Below, one piece after another: positions 43,909 through 52,539 of a DNA stretch of 64,000 nucleotides. Below the pieces are notes generated by a model. It saw only the letters and a program-made list of their open reading frames with translations. It was not told the DNA's origin and did no database searches. This DNA comes from Algoriphagus locisalis (GTDB lineage Bacteria > Bacteroidota > Bacteroidia > Cytophagales > Cyclobacteriaceae): positions 434,001 through 498,000 of the forward strand of contig NZ_FPBF01000003.1 of the NCBI RefSeq assembly GCF_900116615.1, given 5' to 3'. The position numbers were made by a program, and so were the translations under genes. Within the stretch, counting starts at the first letter, position 1, and the number at the start of each line of letters is the position of its first letter.

Positions 43909-43950
43909 AGGAGACCGAAGACGGAAGAGGCCTTGAAGCTAGCGTTACAC
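43909..43950. repeat. Dispersed GACCGAAGAC...GCTAGCGTTA repeat, copy 2
   Basis: GGAGACCGAAGACGGAAGAG followed by GCCTTGAAGCTAGCGTTACA matches the copy at 38656-38703 in element order, though with a shorter middle. Confidence 0.65.
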
Positions 43951-44088
43951 AAATCTTAATTAATTATTCTCATTACTGATGGAGCGTTAACTCAGATTAT
44001 AAAAATTGTCTTAATACTTAAAATTTTTTGTATCCGCTTTATTAAATGTTCGAGAATTATACATGGCTTTAGTGAAAAATCCTCCTTG

Positions 44089-44290
44089 CCCCCTTTTGGA
44101 AAGGGGGAATTGCCAAATTTGAAATTCTGCTATCAGTTCAAAGAACATACCTGCAGTTAATCGGACACAGATATAAAATTTATATACATCAAAACACTGA
44201 TCCTGAAGGGATCAAACCCTAAATAACCATGGGTGCAACCCATGGAATTAGGAACAAAACACAGATCCAAACCCTGAAAGAGTTGAACCT
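44089..44290. repeat. REP palindromes (CCATGGGT/ACCCATGG family)
   Basis: Perfect or near-perfect dyads: CCCCCTTT/AAAGGGGG at 44089-44107, GATCC/GGATC at 44199-44213 and CCATGGGT-GCA-ACCCATGG at 44227-44245, followed by a CCCTGAAAGAG half-element. The spacing and form match intergenic palindromes common in Bacteroidota. Confidence 0.7.
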
Positions 44291-44306
44291 GACAGATTAT
44301 CCAAAT

Positions 44307-44348
44307 AAGGACTTGTCTTGCTAAAATAAAACAGCAGGGCAAGTCCTT
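44307..44348. terminator. Long isolated hairpin of uncertain owner
   Basis: A 16-base-pair stem with a few GU pairs (44307-44322 with 44333-44348; outer AAGGACTTG/CAAGTCCTT) and a ten-base A-rich loop, followed by TTCTTTT. It looks like a terminator, yet the nearest plus-strand gene ends about 460 bases before it. It may end an unseen transcript or belong to the repeat cluster. Confidence 0.45.
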
Positions 44349-44552
44349 TTCTTTTAAATCCTTACATTCGATAAAATAAAAATTAAAGAAGAACGTATCG
44401 TTTTAAAAACACATAAACTGCTTATTTTAAGATGATTACAAATAACACAAACCAGTACAGAGCTTAGAAAGCAAAAAATATTAACTTTTTTTCACTAGCC
44501 CACGCAACCATTTTTTCAATACGGGCATCTACCTAATTGAAAGCTAATTCAA

Positions 44553-45122
44553 ATGTTCAGCAGAGTCAATTTTTCAACCGAATCAGGATTATTACAAGGA
44601 TGTCTCAAAGGAGACAGAATGGCGCAGCGCCACCTGTATGATCAGTACTCGGGAAAATTTTTGGCCATCTGCATCCGATATCTAAAAGATCGGGAACATG
44701 CCGAAGATGTGATGATCGAAGGCTTCATGAAAATCTTCGAGAAACTACCTCAGTTTCAGTCAAAGGGGAGTTTCGAAGGCTGGATGAAACGGATCATCGT
44801 CACTCAAGCGCTCATGACGCTAAGAAGTCATCGTCATCTGATGATGGAGATCAACATGGAAAATGAGACTGAATATCAGGATCACAACTATGAACTCAAT
44901 CACATGGAAACTGAAGATTTGATGAGAATGGTAGAAAGCCTCCCTGTAGGATATCGGACAGTTTTCAACCTGTACGCAATCGAAGGTTTCTCACATCAGG
45001 AGATAGCAGATCTCTTGGGAATTACAGAAAGCACTTCAAAGTCCCAGCTCAATCGGGCAAGAAATACTTTGAAAGAAAAAATTGCCAGTCAAACACCAAA
45101 AGAAAGGAGAATCAATGGCTAA
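44553..45122 (+). CDS. ECF-type RNA polymerase sigma factor
   Basis: 189 residues. Region 2 (RHLYDQYSGKFLAICIRYLK, DREHAEDVMIEGFMKIFEKL, FKGSFEGWMKRIIVTQAL-like) and region 4 (LPVGYRTVFNLYAIEGFSHQ, EIADLLGITESTSKSQLNRA) are complete, with no region 3, as in ECF factors. It heads an operon: the anti-sigma-like gene starts inside its end (eight-base overlap) and three envelope genes follow. It probably turns on its own operon and other envelope genes. Confidence 0.95.
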   Translation: MFSRVNFSTESGLLQGCLKGDRMAQRHLYDQYSGKFLAICIRYLKDREHAEDVMIEGFMKIFEKLPQFQSKGSFEGWMKRIIVTQALMTLRSHRHLMMEINMENETEYQDHNYELNHMETEDLMRMVESLPVGYRTVFNLYAIEGFSHQEIADLLGITESTSKSQLNRARNTLKEKIASQTPKERRING

Positions 45123-45915
45123 GGAAAAAAATAATCTGGATCAGTTTTTCAAAGAAAAACTAGAAAACCATACAGAAACACCAAGCAAATTAGCTTGGGA
45201 AAGATTAGAATCTCAGTTGCCTCAGAAGTCCAAGTCCTACAAGGGGATCTGGTGGGCAGCCGCTGCTTCACTTACACTCCTATTCACTGTTGGGTACTTA
45301 GTAATGCGTGAGGGAGATGTGACAGTTGATCAGCCAATACTTGCTGATAATACCACTGAAGAAGTAATTACTCCAACTCCAGCAGAAATCACAACACCTG
45401 AAGAAACTGAGAAAACCCAAAACGAAATTGAAAATCAGCAGGCTGCTGAGGAATTGAAAACTAAACCAACTACTACCACAAAACCTAACGCCAAGCCTGC
45501 TGATACTTCTTCTAGTACTCAAAAACCTCTAGCTACTTCTCCTCAAAATCTAGTCGCAATGAACGAGGTAAGAGAGGAACCAAAACAAGAATCAGTGGAG
45601 AAAGTAACAGCTCCTAAAATCGAAGTGGAAACACCTGAATTTAAACAAGCAGAACTACCTCCTTTAAACTTGGAACAAACTGTAGCTGAAGTCACTGAGC
45701 CTGTCGAAGCTGAACCGGCTTACCGGGTTAAAATCTACTCCGACGGGTTAAAAGAAGAACCTAAGGACAAAAGCCTTATCGCTGGAATCGGCAAAACAGT
45801 AAACGAAGTGGAAGGAATTTTAGGCAAAGTAGATCAGGGATTTGCAGACCTGCAGGATGCAAAAAACAATCTATTCGCCAGCATCACTTCCAAAAAAACC
45901 AGAGCTGAGGACTAA
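45115..45915 (+). CDS. Probable anti-sigma factor, single-span membrane protein
   Basis: 266 residues from the ATG at 45115. The cytoplasmic N-terminus (NLDQFFKEKLENHTETPSKL, AWERLESQL) has the short helical form seen before the membrane span in Bacteroidota anti-sigma proteins. One membrane helix (WWAAAASLTLLFTVGYLVM) near residues 42-61 is followed by a low-complexity Pro/Thr/Glu-rich periplasmic part. No zinc HxxxCxxC motif is present. Its position directly after the sigma gene, with an overlap, is the main evidence for the role. Confidence 0.75.
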   Translation: MAKEKNNLDQFFKEKLENHTETPSKLAWERLESQLPQKSKSYKGIWWAAAASLTLLFTVGYLVMREGDVTVDQPILADNTTEEVITPTPAEITTPEETEKTQNEIENQQAAEELKTKPTTTTKPNAKPADTSSSTQKPLATSPQNLVAMNEVREEPKQESVEKVTAPKIEVETPEFKQAELPPLNLEQTVAEVTEPVEAEPAYRVKIYSDGLKEEPKDKSLIAGIGKTVNEVEGILGKVDQGFADLQDAKNNLFASITSKKTRAED

Positions 45916-45946
45916 ACTCACCAACTAGCATTAATCGAAACTAAAA

Positions 45947-46978
45947 ATGAAGAAATACCTCCTATTATTTTGTTTGATGGCCATCGTGCAACTAGGATTT
46001 GCCGCAACCATGCCATCGATAGACCACAAAGTCGCAAGCGACAGTGTAGTTGTAGAATTCGGGAAATCCGGAAGAATCGTCATCATCGTTGAAAGCAAGG
46101 AAGACTTCGAAAAGCTGAAGCTGATGAATATCAATCAGATCATTCGTGAACTTGATCTGGAAGAAGATGAAGAAAGTGGAGAAACTACTATCGTAGAAAT
46201 CAAGAAAAAAGATGGCTCATCCAAGCAAGTTGTAAAAGTGACTGAAGATGGAGCAGAGACTGAAGTATATATCGGAAATATGCGTCTGCTGGTTGATGAA
46301 ACCGGAGAAAACACAAAAGTCCGTTTTGAGCCGGGACTAAAAAGAAGAAGTGATCCACCTTTTAGAACTTACTTCAACCTTGATCTAGGGGTAAACAACT
46401 ACCTGGAAGACGGCAAATTTCCAACCTCTGATAAACCATATGCTGTAAAAGGCTGGGGAAGCTGGAATGTGGGAATCAATTGGATGGCCGCCCAGCGAAT
46501 CTCCAAAGGCTTCTATTGGGACTTCGGTCTTGGATTCCAGTTCTACAACTTCAAGTTTGAAAACAGAGATTTCCAAGCGATACGTGGCGATGAATCCATA
46601 GACTTTATCCAACGTAATGACGTGGATGGATTCAAAAGCAAGATCTCTGCTTCCTACATCACTGCCATGACGATGCTGGAACTGGATTTTGGCAAAATGA
46701 ATGACAATGGACGCAGAGGAGTGAGAATAGCTGCAGGGCCCTATGCTGGATATAGATTGGGTGGCCAATCCAAATACGTCTATAGAGAGCTGGGAGGATC
46801 AGGTCGTAGTAAAGACAAGCAAGACACAGGACTCTATCTGCAAAACTTCAGGTATGGTATCCGAGGCGAGTTGGGAATAGGAAGAGTTAAATTCTTCACC
46901 ACTTACGACCTGAATGAATTGTTCCAAGAAGGAAAAGGTCCAGCGCTTAACCCGATTACTTTTGGAATAGTATTTTAA
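45947..46978 (+). CDS. Outer membrane beta-barrel protein of the ECF operon, paralogue 1
   Basis: 343 residues with a signal peptide (LLLFCLMAIVQLGFAATM). An N-terminal acidic region (LDLEEDEESGETTIVEIKKK) is followed by an eight-strand barrel: FRTYFNLDLGVNNYLEDGKF, KGWGSWNVGINWMAAQRISK, GLGFQFYNFKFENRDF, and the last strand NPITFGIVF. It is a clear relative of the next protein. It probably sits in the outer membrane and the acidic part may face the periplasm. Specific function unknown. Confidence 0.8.
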   Translation: MKKYLLLFCLMAIVQLGFAATMPSIDHKVASDSVVVEFGKSGRIVIIVESKEDFEKLKLMNINQIIRELDLEEDEESGETTIVEIKKKDGSSKQVVKVTEDGAETEVYIGNMRLLVDETGENTKVRFEPGLKRRSDPPFRTYFNLDLGVNNYLEDGKFPTSDKPYAVKGWGSWNVGINWMAAQRISKGFYWDFGLGFQFYNFKFENRDFQAIRGDESIDFIQRNDVDGFKSKISASYITAMTMLELDFGKMNDNGRRGVRIAAGPYAGYRLGGQSKYVYRELGGSGRSKDKQDTGLYLQNFRYGIRGELGIGRVKFFTTYDLNELFQEGKGPALNPITFGIVF

Positions 46979-47042
46979 GGAATTACATCATCAATAATTG
47001 AGTCAGACTGAACTTCCTAGCTAGCTATCCGGGTCGGAATAG

Positions 47043-47067
47043 GCTTCGACTTCGCTCAGCCTGACAG
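47043..47067. repeat. Dispersed GCTTCGACTTCGCTCAGCCTGA repeat
   Basis: This copy reads GCTTCGACTTCGCTCAGCCT followed by GACAG and is the most complete of three in the window (see 18491-18547). It lies in the 124-base gap between two genes of the ECF operon. Confidence 0.65.
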
Positions 47068-47102
47068 TTAAAAAACGAATTTTTAGTCAAACCTTTAAAA
47101 AA

Positions 47103-47903
47103 ATGAAAACTACACTACTACCACTATTATTTTTGGTTTTCTCCTTAAGCCAAGCTTTTGCTCAGGGCGAACCAGACACGGTGATTTACACCAAAACTAA
47201 GGTCATCAAAGTCTTCGGTAATTCCTGGACCTACCAGCAAAAAGAAGACGGAAAATGGATTCTAGACATAGAAGAGTCTGATGAAGTAAAAATCAACGAC
47301 ATTCATAAAAAGAGCCGATTCACTGCTGGAATAGACACCGAGCTTGGAATCAATCAAGTCGCTCCCACAGACCAAATGCCGACTGTGAAGCCTTGGGGTT
47401 CTTGGTACTATGCTATCAATTTGATGGGGACTACAAAAGTCTCTCAAAACTTCCATCTGTATTCTTCTATCGGGGTAAACTGGTACAATTTCAAACTGGA
47501 GGATAGAAGTTTGATCGCAGTAAAAAACCCTGACGGTATAGAGTGGGTAGAATTCCCTGGACCCGGTACAGGTACAAAATCTAAAATATCAGCTTCCTAC
47601 CTGAATTTCACTTTAGTCCCTACCCTACTTACCAATAACCACAAACTACGACTTGGACTAGGTGGCTATGCAGGCGTAAGAATCGGCGGTCGTGGCAAAT
47701 TTGTTTACGACGATGAAAATGGCAAAAAGCAAAAGCAATTTGAGAAGTCTAACATGTACGTGGAAAACTTCCGATATGGAGCCCGTGCAGAAATCGGAGT
47801 AAGTGATGTTACACTTTTCTTTAACTACGATCTTAACAATCTTTTCCAAGAAAATTTAGGCCCGGAAGTACAGGCAATCAGCTTCGGAGTCACTATCAGA
47901 TAA
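47103..47903 (+). CDS. Outer membrane beta-barrel protein of the ECF operon, paralogue 2
   Basis: 266 residues with a signal peptide (LLFLVFSLSQAFAQGEPD). The barrel blocks RFTAGIDTELGINQVAPTDQ, KPWGSWYYAINLMGTTKVSQ, SIGVNWYNFKLEDRSLIAV and the end VQAISFGVTIR line up with the preceding gene, while the acidic N-terminal insert is shorter. Both proteins share the KSKISASYLNF/KSKISASYITA block and the C-terminal NFRYGARAEIG/NFRYGIRGELG block. Gene duplication within the operon is evident. Confidence 0.8.
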   Translation: MKTTLLPLLFLVFSLSQAFAQGEPDTVIYTKTKVIKVFGNSWTYQQKEDGKWILDIEESDEVKINDIHKKSRFTAGIDTELGINQVAPTDQMPTVKPWGSWYYAINLMGTTKVSQNFHLYSSIGVNWYNFKLEDRSLIAVKNPDGIEWVEFPGPGTGTKSKISASYLNFTLVPTLLTNNHKLRLGLGGYAGVRIGGRGKFVYDDENGKKQKQFEKSNMYVENFRYGARAEIGVSDVTLFFNYDLNNLFQENLGPEVQAISFGVTIR

Positions 47904-47914
47904 ACAACTTAACT

Positions 47915-48844
47915 ATGAAAAAATTCTTCAAATTATCAAGCTTGGCAGTAGCCATGATGCTGATCTCAGTTGTCAGCTTTGCACAGAAAGTATTAGTAGA
48001 TGCCAATAAAAACTACTCAAACATTAAAGCTGTCGAAGTAAGTGGTGGCTGGCTAGATGTCACTTATATGGGCGGTTCAGATTCTGATGTGAATGTGGAA
48101 GCATTTCTTGAATCATCAAATGAAAACCAAGACATCATTTTTGTGACAGTAGGCGATGTACTGAAAATCTCCTATGAGCAAGGCTCAAACAATTCATCCT
48201 GGGGTAATAACCGAAACAAAGGCTATATCAAAATCACTGGTCCAATGAATATTGACCTGGATATGAAAAATTCCTCAGGCACTTTGACAGTAGATAAAGT
48301 AGTTGGTGATAAAACAAACCTGAGAGTATCATCAGGTAAAATCACTGCAACCAATATTTCAGGTGATCTGGCTATCAAAGCGAGTTCAGGATCCCTATAT
48401 ATTGACAAAGTCTCAGGAGACATTGACGCTGGCGTGACCTCGGGAAATGCAGACATCAATAATGTGGGCGGTAGTGTAAAGTATCAGTCCACCAGCGGTT
48501 CTTTGACAGCTGATAGAGTTAAGGGAGAATTGAGTGTTGCACTAACTTCAGGAAATGCAAAGTTGAGCAACATTGGTTCTTTAGGGTCAATGAAATTCAC
48601 ATCTGGAAATATCCGCGCTACGAATGCCGGACTAAGCGGAAATACTAATTTCAACGGTACTTCAGGGAATTTCAAAATCCAGACTCCATCGGATTTGAAG
48701 GACTATAACTTCTCACTCAGAGCTTCTTCAGGAAATCTAAGAGTGGGTGGAATAAACACAGGCAAAAACCTGGAAATTGATAATGATGCTTCGGAATGGG
48801 TGAAGGGATCCATCTCCTCAGGAAATATCTCCATAGAAAATTAA
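47915..48844 (+). CDS. DUF4097-like secreted beta-helix protein
   Basis: 309 residues with a signal peptide (LAVAMMLISVVSFAQKV). The rest is a repeat of short strands with the pattern SSGxLxxDxVxGD (NSSGTLTVDKVVGDKTNLRV; KASSGSLYIDKVSGDIDAGV; QSTSGSLTADRVKGELSVAL), the DUF4097/GIN type of beta-helix. Such proteins are common beside anti-sigma or PspC genes and are thought to bind the envelope surface, but no activity is proven. It starts 11 bases after the barrel gene and ends the operon before a terminator. Confidence 0.85.
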   Translation: MKKFFKLSSLAVAMMLISVVSFAQKVLVDANKNYSNIKAVEVSGGWLDVTYMGGSDSDVNVEAFLESSNENQDIIFVTVGDVLKISYEQGSNNSSWGNNRNKGYIKITGPMNIDLDMKNSSGTLTVDKVVGDKTNLRVSSGKITATNISGDLAIKASSGSLYIDKVSGDIDAGVTSGNADINNVGGSVKYQSTSGSLTADRVKGELSVALTSGNAKLSNIGSLGSMKFTSGNIRATNAGLSGNTNFNGTSGNFKIQTPSDLKDYNFSLRASSGNLRVGGINTGKNLEIDNDASEWVKGSISSGNISIEN

Positions 48845-48863
48845 TTAGCTATAATGATCCGAA

Positions 48864-48893
48864 AAGGCCAATCCATCTGGGTTGGCTTTTTTT
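48864..48893 (+). terminator. Terminator of the ECF sigma operon
   Basis: Stem GGCCAATCC/GGGTTGGC with one GU pair and a four-base loop, followed by a run of seven Ts, 20 bases after the last stop codon. Confidence 0.85.
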
Positions 48894-48998
48894 GTGAGTT
48901 TTTTTTACCGCTGGGGGGCACAGAGGGTATCGCAGAGTGCGCTGGAAATAATTGATTTCGCTCTTTCAGAGCTTTAGGAATATCCTGCAAATCAATAA

Positions 48999-49044
48999 CC
49001 CAGCCCTATCGAGCTGGGCTGAAATATATAGGGCTTTCAGCCCT
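48999..49044. repeat. REP palindromes (CCCAGC/GCTGGG and GGGCT/AGCCC)
   Basis: CCCAGC-N8-GCTGGG at 48999-49018 and GGGCT-TTC-AGCCC at 49031-49043 sit head to tail. This pair is a familiar Bacteroidota intergenic palindrome type. Confidence 0.7.
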
Positions 49045-49102
49045 CACATAAGATTATAATCTTAGCCACTTAACCTTTCTTCCATTTACCCCATACTATT
49101 GT

Positions 49103-49223
49103 GCTAAATTCTTGGTTCTGATTTCTTGATTCTCGGCTCTTGACTCCTGGTTCTGACTTCTTGGCTCTAACATCTTGATTCTAATATCTCAAGTCTTAGG
49201 TCTTATATCTAAACTCTTAAATC
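49103..49223. repeat. T/C-rich degenerate tandem repeat
   Basis: From about 49105 units such as TTCTTGGTTCTGA, TTTCTTGATTCTCG, GCTCTTGACTCCTGG and TTCTGACTTCTTGG follow one another with a period near 14 bases, fading into TATCTCAAGTCTTAGG-like units. It lies immediately downstream of the leftward membrane protein gene. Confidence 0.65.
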
Positions 49224-49763
49224 TCATTCCGGTCTCGACGCCAACCTAATAACCTCAGCATCTTCCTTACTTAGTTTCAGCAACTTTGTAATACGTTCTG
49301 GGGTTGGTTTGGCAACAGAAAAAAAGAAAAGCGCCACAGCAAATATCACGTTGTAAATAGCCGACCCAAAAAAGAGCAATCCAGCTGAGCATATTAACGC
49401 GATCACAAAAAGTATCAAATACCGCTCTCTAGTAGCGCTTGCATATATCTTTAATTTCATCAGCAACTCGTCAGTATGGAAAACTGCCTTAATTTTCTTT
49501 CGAAAAAGTAAGTACTGGGCTAACAAAAGCCCGATTCCTGCACCAGACAAAATTTGCCCAAAAACCATTGGCAATTCTGGTAAATCCCAGGTTATTTCTC
49601 CACTGGATTGATACAAATAGATCATCCCAAAAAGTGGCAAAACCAAGATTAAGAGGATCAAAATAAGTTGATCCAGGTTCTTGTAAACCCGCCTGAATTC
49701 TTGGTTTTCCAGACTTGGAGTTTCGCTATTATTATCCAAATTACTCAATGGTGATTTTGACAT
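49224..49763 (-). CDS. Small membrane protein of unknown function
   Basis: 179 residues from the ATG at 49763 (MSKSPLSNLDNNSETPSLEN); 49766 is an equal alternative, and the longer frame to 49817 would lie wholly inside the oxidoreductase gene. Four membrane helices are seen (LDQLILILLILVLPLFGMIY, MVFGQILSGAGIGLLLAQYL, ERYLILFVIALICSAGLLFF, IYNVIFAVALFFFSVA). It overlaps the end of the oxidoreductase gene by about 22 bases, so it is probably translated from the same message. No family was recognised. Confidence 0.65.
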   Translation of the reverse strand: MSKSPLSNLDNNSETPSLENQEFRRVYKNLDQLILILLILVLPLFGMIYLYQSSGEITWDLPELPMVFGQILSGAGIGLLLAQYLLFRKKIKAVFHTDELLMKLKIYASATRERYLILFVIALICSAGLLFFGSAIYNVIFAVALFFFSVAKPTPERITKLLKLSKEDAEVIRLASRPE

Positions 49764-50844
49764 CATCTGTAAGTGGATGGCCCACACAGCAAAGCACGTA
49801 ACCCGCTTCAATTTCATTTGGGCTTAGGCCAGCATCCTCATCCATTTTCACTTTACCACTTAGTAATTTACCTCTACAAGCAGTACAAAGTCCGCTTTGG
49901 CAGCTATAAGGCATATTTAGGTCCTGAGAAAGACCAGCTTCCAGAATAGTTTTGTCAGGCGAAACAGTCACAATGCTCTCCTCTCCTTCCAAAATCACAG
50001 TCACATCACGAGTCAATAATCCTCCTGTAATCCCGTGAGCAGCATCCTCATGTGCTTTATCGGCAGCAGCGGAATAGAAGCTTTCGCGATGGATTTTTTC
50101 TCTGGCAACGCCAAGTCCCTCAAGAACCTCTTCTACGTTATCCATGATTCCTTCAGGCCCACAGGCAAAATATTCCTTTTCAAACTCAGGCTCAGATTCT
50201 GCTTTTTGAACAAATTCAAATATAGTCTCCTTTGACAATCTGCCACACAAGCCTGACCAAGCCGCACCTGGTTGGCTCAAATTATGAATCACTTCCAATC
50301 TATCAGCGTTTTTCTCAACCAAAGAATCTAATTCCTTTTTGAAGATAATTTGCTTCTCATTTCGACTACAGTATAAAAGAGAGATTTTGGAATTCGGCTC
50401 ATTTACCAAGACAGATTTCAAAATCCCCATAATAGGCGTGATCCCGCTTCCAGCAGCTACCAAAAAGAAGTGCTTCTTGTTTTTGGAGTGAAAATCTGTG
50501 GTGAAATTCCCTAATGGCTTTAGTACGTTAATTGTTTTTCCTGGGAAAACACGTTCATTTAAAAAGTTGGAAAACTTACCATTTGGAACACGTTTTACAG
50601 AAATACCCGGAAAAGGATCCACATATGGCGAAGTACATAAGCTGTAAGATCTACGTTGTTCTTTGCCCTCAAACTCCATCACCAATGTCAAAAACTGACC
50701 TGGCTTATAATCCAAAAACGGCTCTGGCTGCTCAAAATACAAGGTTACTGTATCCTCGGTTTCTTTTACTACCTCTCTCACTTTTAGCGGTAAAAACTGT
50801 GGAGCTTTTACCTCTTCCTTCTTTTTCTTAAATAAATTGAACAT
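49741..50844 (-). CDS. Ferredoxin-NAD(P)H-type oxidoreductase with C-terminal 2Fe-2S domain
   Basis: 367 residues in three parts: an FAD-binding barrel (YKPGQFLTLVMEFEGKEQRR, SYSLCTSP), an NAD(P)-binding fold (FFLVAAGSGITPIMGILKSV; YFACGPEGIMDNVEEVL), and a plant-type ferredoxin domain with cysteines at 315, 320, 323 and about 353 (PYSCQSGLCTACRGKL; YVLCCVGHP). This is the layout of phenylacetyl-CoA epoxidase reductase subunits and of class IA-type oxygenase reductases. No oxygenase is nearby, so the electron acceptor is unknown. Confidence 0.92.
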   Translation of the reverse strand: MFNLFKKKKEEVKAPQFLPLKVREVVKETEDTVTLYFEQPEPFLDYKPGQFLTLVMEFEGKEQRRSYSLCTSPYVDPFPGISVKRVPNGKFSNFLNERVFPGKTINVLKPLGNFTTDFHSKNKKHFFLVAAGSGITPIMGILKSVLVNEPNSKISLLYCSRNEKQIIFKKELDSLVEKNADRLEVIHNLSQPGAAWSGLCGRLSKETIFEFVQKAESEPEFEKEYFACGPEGIMDNVEEVLEGLGVAREKIHRESFYSAAADKAHEDAAHGITGGLLTRDVTVILEGEESIVTVSPDKTILEAGLSQDLNMPYSCQSGLCTACRGKLLSGKVKMDEDAGLSPNEIEAGYVLCCVGHPLTDDVKITIE

Positions 50845-51024
50845 TCCTGATCTGAGCTTTTTATCTGTTTAACGGTTGCAAAAATAACCTTGTAAGCCAA
50901 ATATTCTGGCTTGTGGGTGATTATTTGATCATGATAACTCAGATAATGCTTCACTGGTTCGAATTAATTGAAGGTTATTTCCCGAATTAGACGATTCAGA
51001 ATCGAAGTTTTGGCTTCAAAAAAT

Positions 51025-51032
51025 TAACTTTG
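51025..51032 (+). promoter_or_regulatory. Candidate -7 promoter box of the purB gene (TAACTTTG)
   Basis: TAACTTTG matches the Bacteroidota TAnnTTTG consensus and lies 31 bases before the ATG. A TTTG lies upstream at 51009-51012 but is closer than the usual -33 spacing. Confidence 0.4.
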
Positions 51033-51063
51033 CAGCTTCCTAAAACCAAATTGATTAAAAGAG

Positions 51064-52407
51064 ATGGAATTAAATGCATTGACCGCGGTGACTTCTGTAG
51101 ATGGACGCTATGCTGGCAAAACAGCTCCACTTAGAGCTTATTTTTCTGAATTTGCCCTGATCAAATACAGAGTCCACGTAGAAGTAGAGTATTTCATAGC
51201 ACTTTGCGAACTTCCATTACCTCAATTGAAAGACTTCGACAAAAGTCTTTTTGAGAACCTTCGATCGATTGTCACCGACTTTTCTATGGACGATGCGGAA
51301 ACGATCAAATCCACTGAAAAAATCACTAACCACGACGTGAAAGCGGTGGAGTATTTCTTGAAGGAGAAATTTGATGCGCTAGAGTTAGAACCGTATAAAG
51401 AATTTATCCACTTTGGTCTGACTTCACAGGATATCAATAACACAGCTACTCCGCTAATGTTGAAGGAAGGATTGAATGAAGTAATTTTGCCACAGTTGGA
51501 TGCAGTAATCGAGAGACTTCAGGTGTTGGCAACTGAGTGGAAAGACATTCCCATGCTTGCAAAAACGCATGGTCAGCCAGCCTCTCCTACTCGCCTGGGC
51601 AAAGAAATCGAAGTGTTTGTGGTAAGACTGAAAAAACAACTGGAATTACTTCACCATATCCCTTACTCAGCCAAATTCGGCGGAGCTACAGGCAATATGA
51701 ATGCACATCATGTAGCTTACCCATCATTCAAATGGAATGAGTTTGCCTACCAGTTTGTAGGGGAATACTTGGGTTTGGAAAGAAGCTATCCAACGACTCA
51801 GATCGAACATTATGACAATCTTGCAGCTGTTTTTGATGGGCTAAAAAGAATCAATACTATCCTTTTGGATCTGTCTAAAGACGTGTGGCAGTATGTAGCA
51901 ATGAATTACTTCAAGCAAAAGATCAAAGCCGGAGAAATCGGGTCATCTGCTATGCCGCATAAAGTCAATCCAATTGATTTCGAGAATGCTGAGGGGAATT
52001 TGGGTATTGCCAATGCACTTTTGGAGCACTTGGCTGCCAAGCTTCCAGTTTCTAGGCTACAGCGTGACTTGACTGATAGCACGGTATTGAGAATTATTGG
52101 TGTACCGCTAGGTCATATGCTAATTTCCTTTGAGTCTTTATTAAAAGGACTAGGTAAACTGGAATTGAATGAAGCAGCTATTCATGCTGATTTGGAAGAA
52201 AACTGGGCGGTTGTAGCTGAAGCAATTCAGACAGTACTAAGAAGAGAAGGATTCCCAAAACCTTATGAAGCGCTGAAAGATTTGACTAGAACCAATACAA
52301 AAATCACAGAAAAGTCAATTTCAGAATTTATAGCTAATCTTCCCATCTCAGAAGAGTTAAAAGCGGAGTTGAGTGTGATTTCACCTTTCAACTATACTGG
52401 AATTTAA
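51064..52407 (+). CDS. purB: Adenylosuccinate lyase
   Basis: 447 residues. The fumarase/aspartase-superfamily signature GSSAMPHKVNPIDFENAEGN lies near residues 298-317, with the catalytic serine loop. Other blocks are IKSTEKITNHDVKAVEYFLK, HFGLTSQDINNTATPLML and AKTHGQPASPTRLGKEIEVF, matching PurB of the longer bacterial type. It performs two steps of purine synthesis, on SAICAR and on adenylosuccinate, releasing fumarate. Single gene with its own promoter box and terminator. Confidence 0.97.
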   Translation: MELNALTAVTSVDGRYAGKTAPLRAYFSEFALIKYRVHVEVEYFIALCELPLPQLKDFDKSLFENLRSIVTDFSMDDAETIKSTEKITNHDVKAVEYFLKEKFDALELEPYKEFIHFGLTSQDINNTATPLMLKEGLNEVILPQLDAVIERLQVLATEWKDIPMLAKTHGQPASPTRLGKEIEVFVVRLKKQLELLHHIPYSAKFGGATGNMNAHHVAYPSFKWNEFAYQFVGEYLGLERSYPTTQIEHYDNLAAVFDGLKRINTILLDLSKDVWQYVAMNYFKQKIKAGEIGSSAMPHKVNPIDFENAEGNLGIANALLEHLAAKLPVSRLQRDLTDSTVLRIIGVPLGHMLISFESLLKGLGKLELNEAAIHADLEENWAVVAEAIQTVLRREGFPKPYEALKDLTRTNTKITEKSISEFIANLPISEELKAELSVISPFNYTGI

Positions 52408-52439
52408 ATACTGAGATTGTAAATATTTCAAAGGTCGAT

Positions 52440-52475
52440 AAAAGCCGAAACTTTAGCAGTTTCGGCTTTTTTGTA
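52440..52475 (+). terminator. Terminator of purB
   Basis: Perfect 13-base-pair stem AAAAGCCGAAACT (52440-52452) and AGTTTCGGCTTTT (52458-52470), five-base loop, ending in a T-run. Confidence 0.9.
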
Positions 52476-52539
52476 ACTTAATCAAAAACCCAAAAAGAAA
52501 TATTACGTTACTTTACGAGTCAAACTAATGATTTCTCCG

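Larger units (their letters stand above)
43846..44552. other. Gene-free region with repeats before the ECF sigma gene
   Basis: About 700 bases hold the second copy of a dispersed repeat (43909-43950), a CCCCC/GGGGG palindrome (44089-44107), a REP cluster (44199-44290) and a strong hairpin (44307-44348). No gene is supported; the open frame at 44157-44342 on the minus strand lies in repeats. Confidence 0.65.

Noticed and set aside
44270..44315. TPP-riboswitch-like string (GTTGAACCTGA) near a REP cluster
   Set aside because: Only one short box matches, there is no CTGAGA partner and no thiamine gene downstream; it is part of the palindrome cluster.
44157..44342. 61-residue open frame on the minus strand
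   Set aside because: It overlaps REP palindromes and a terminator-like hairpin.
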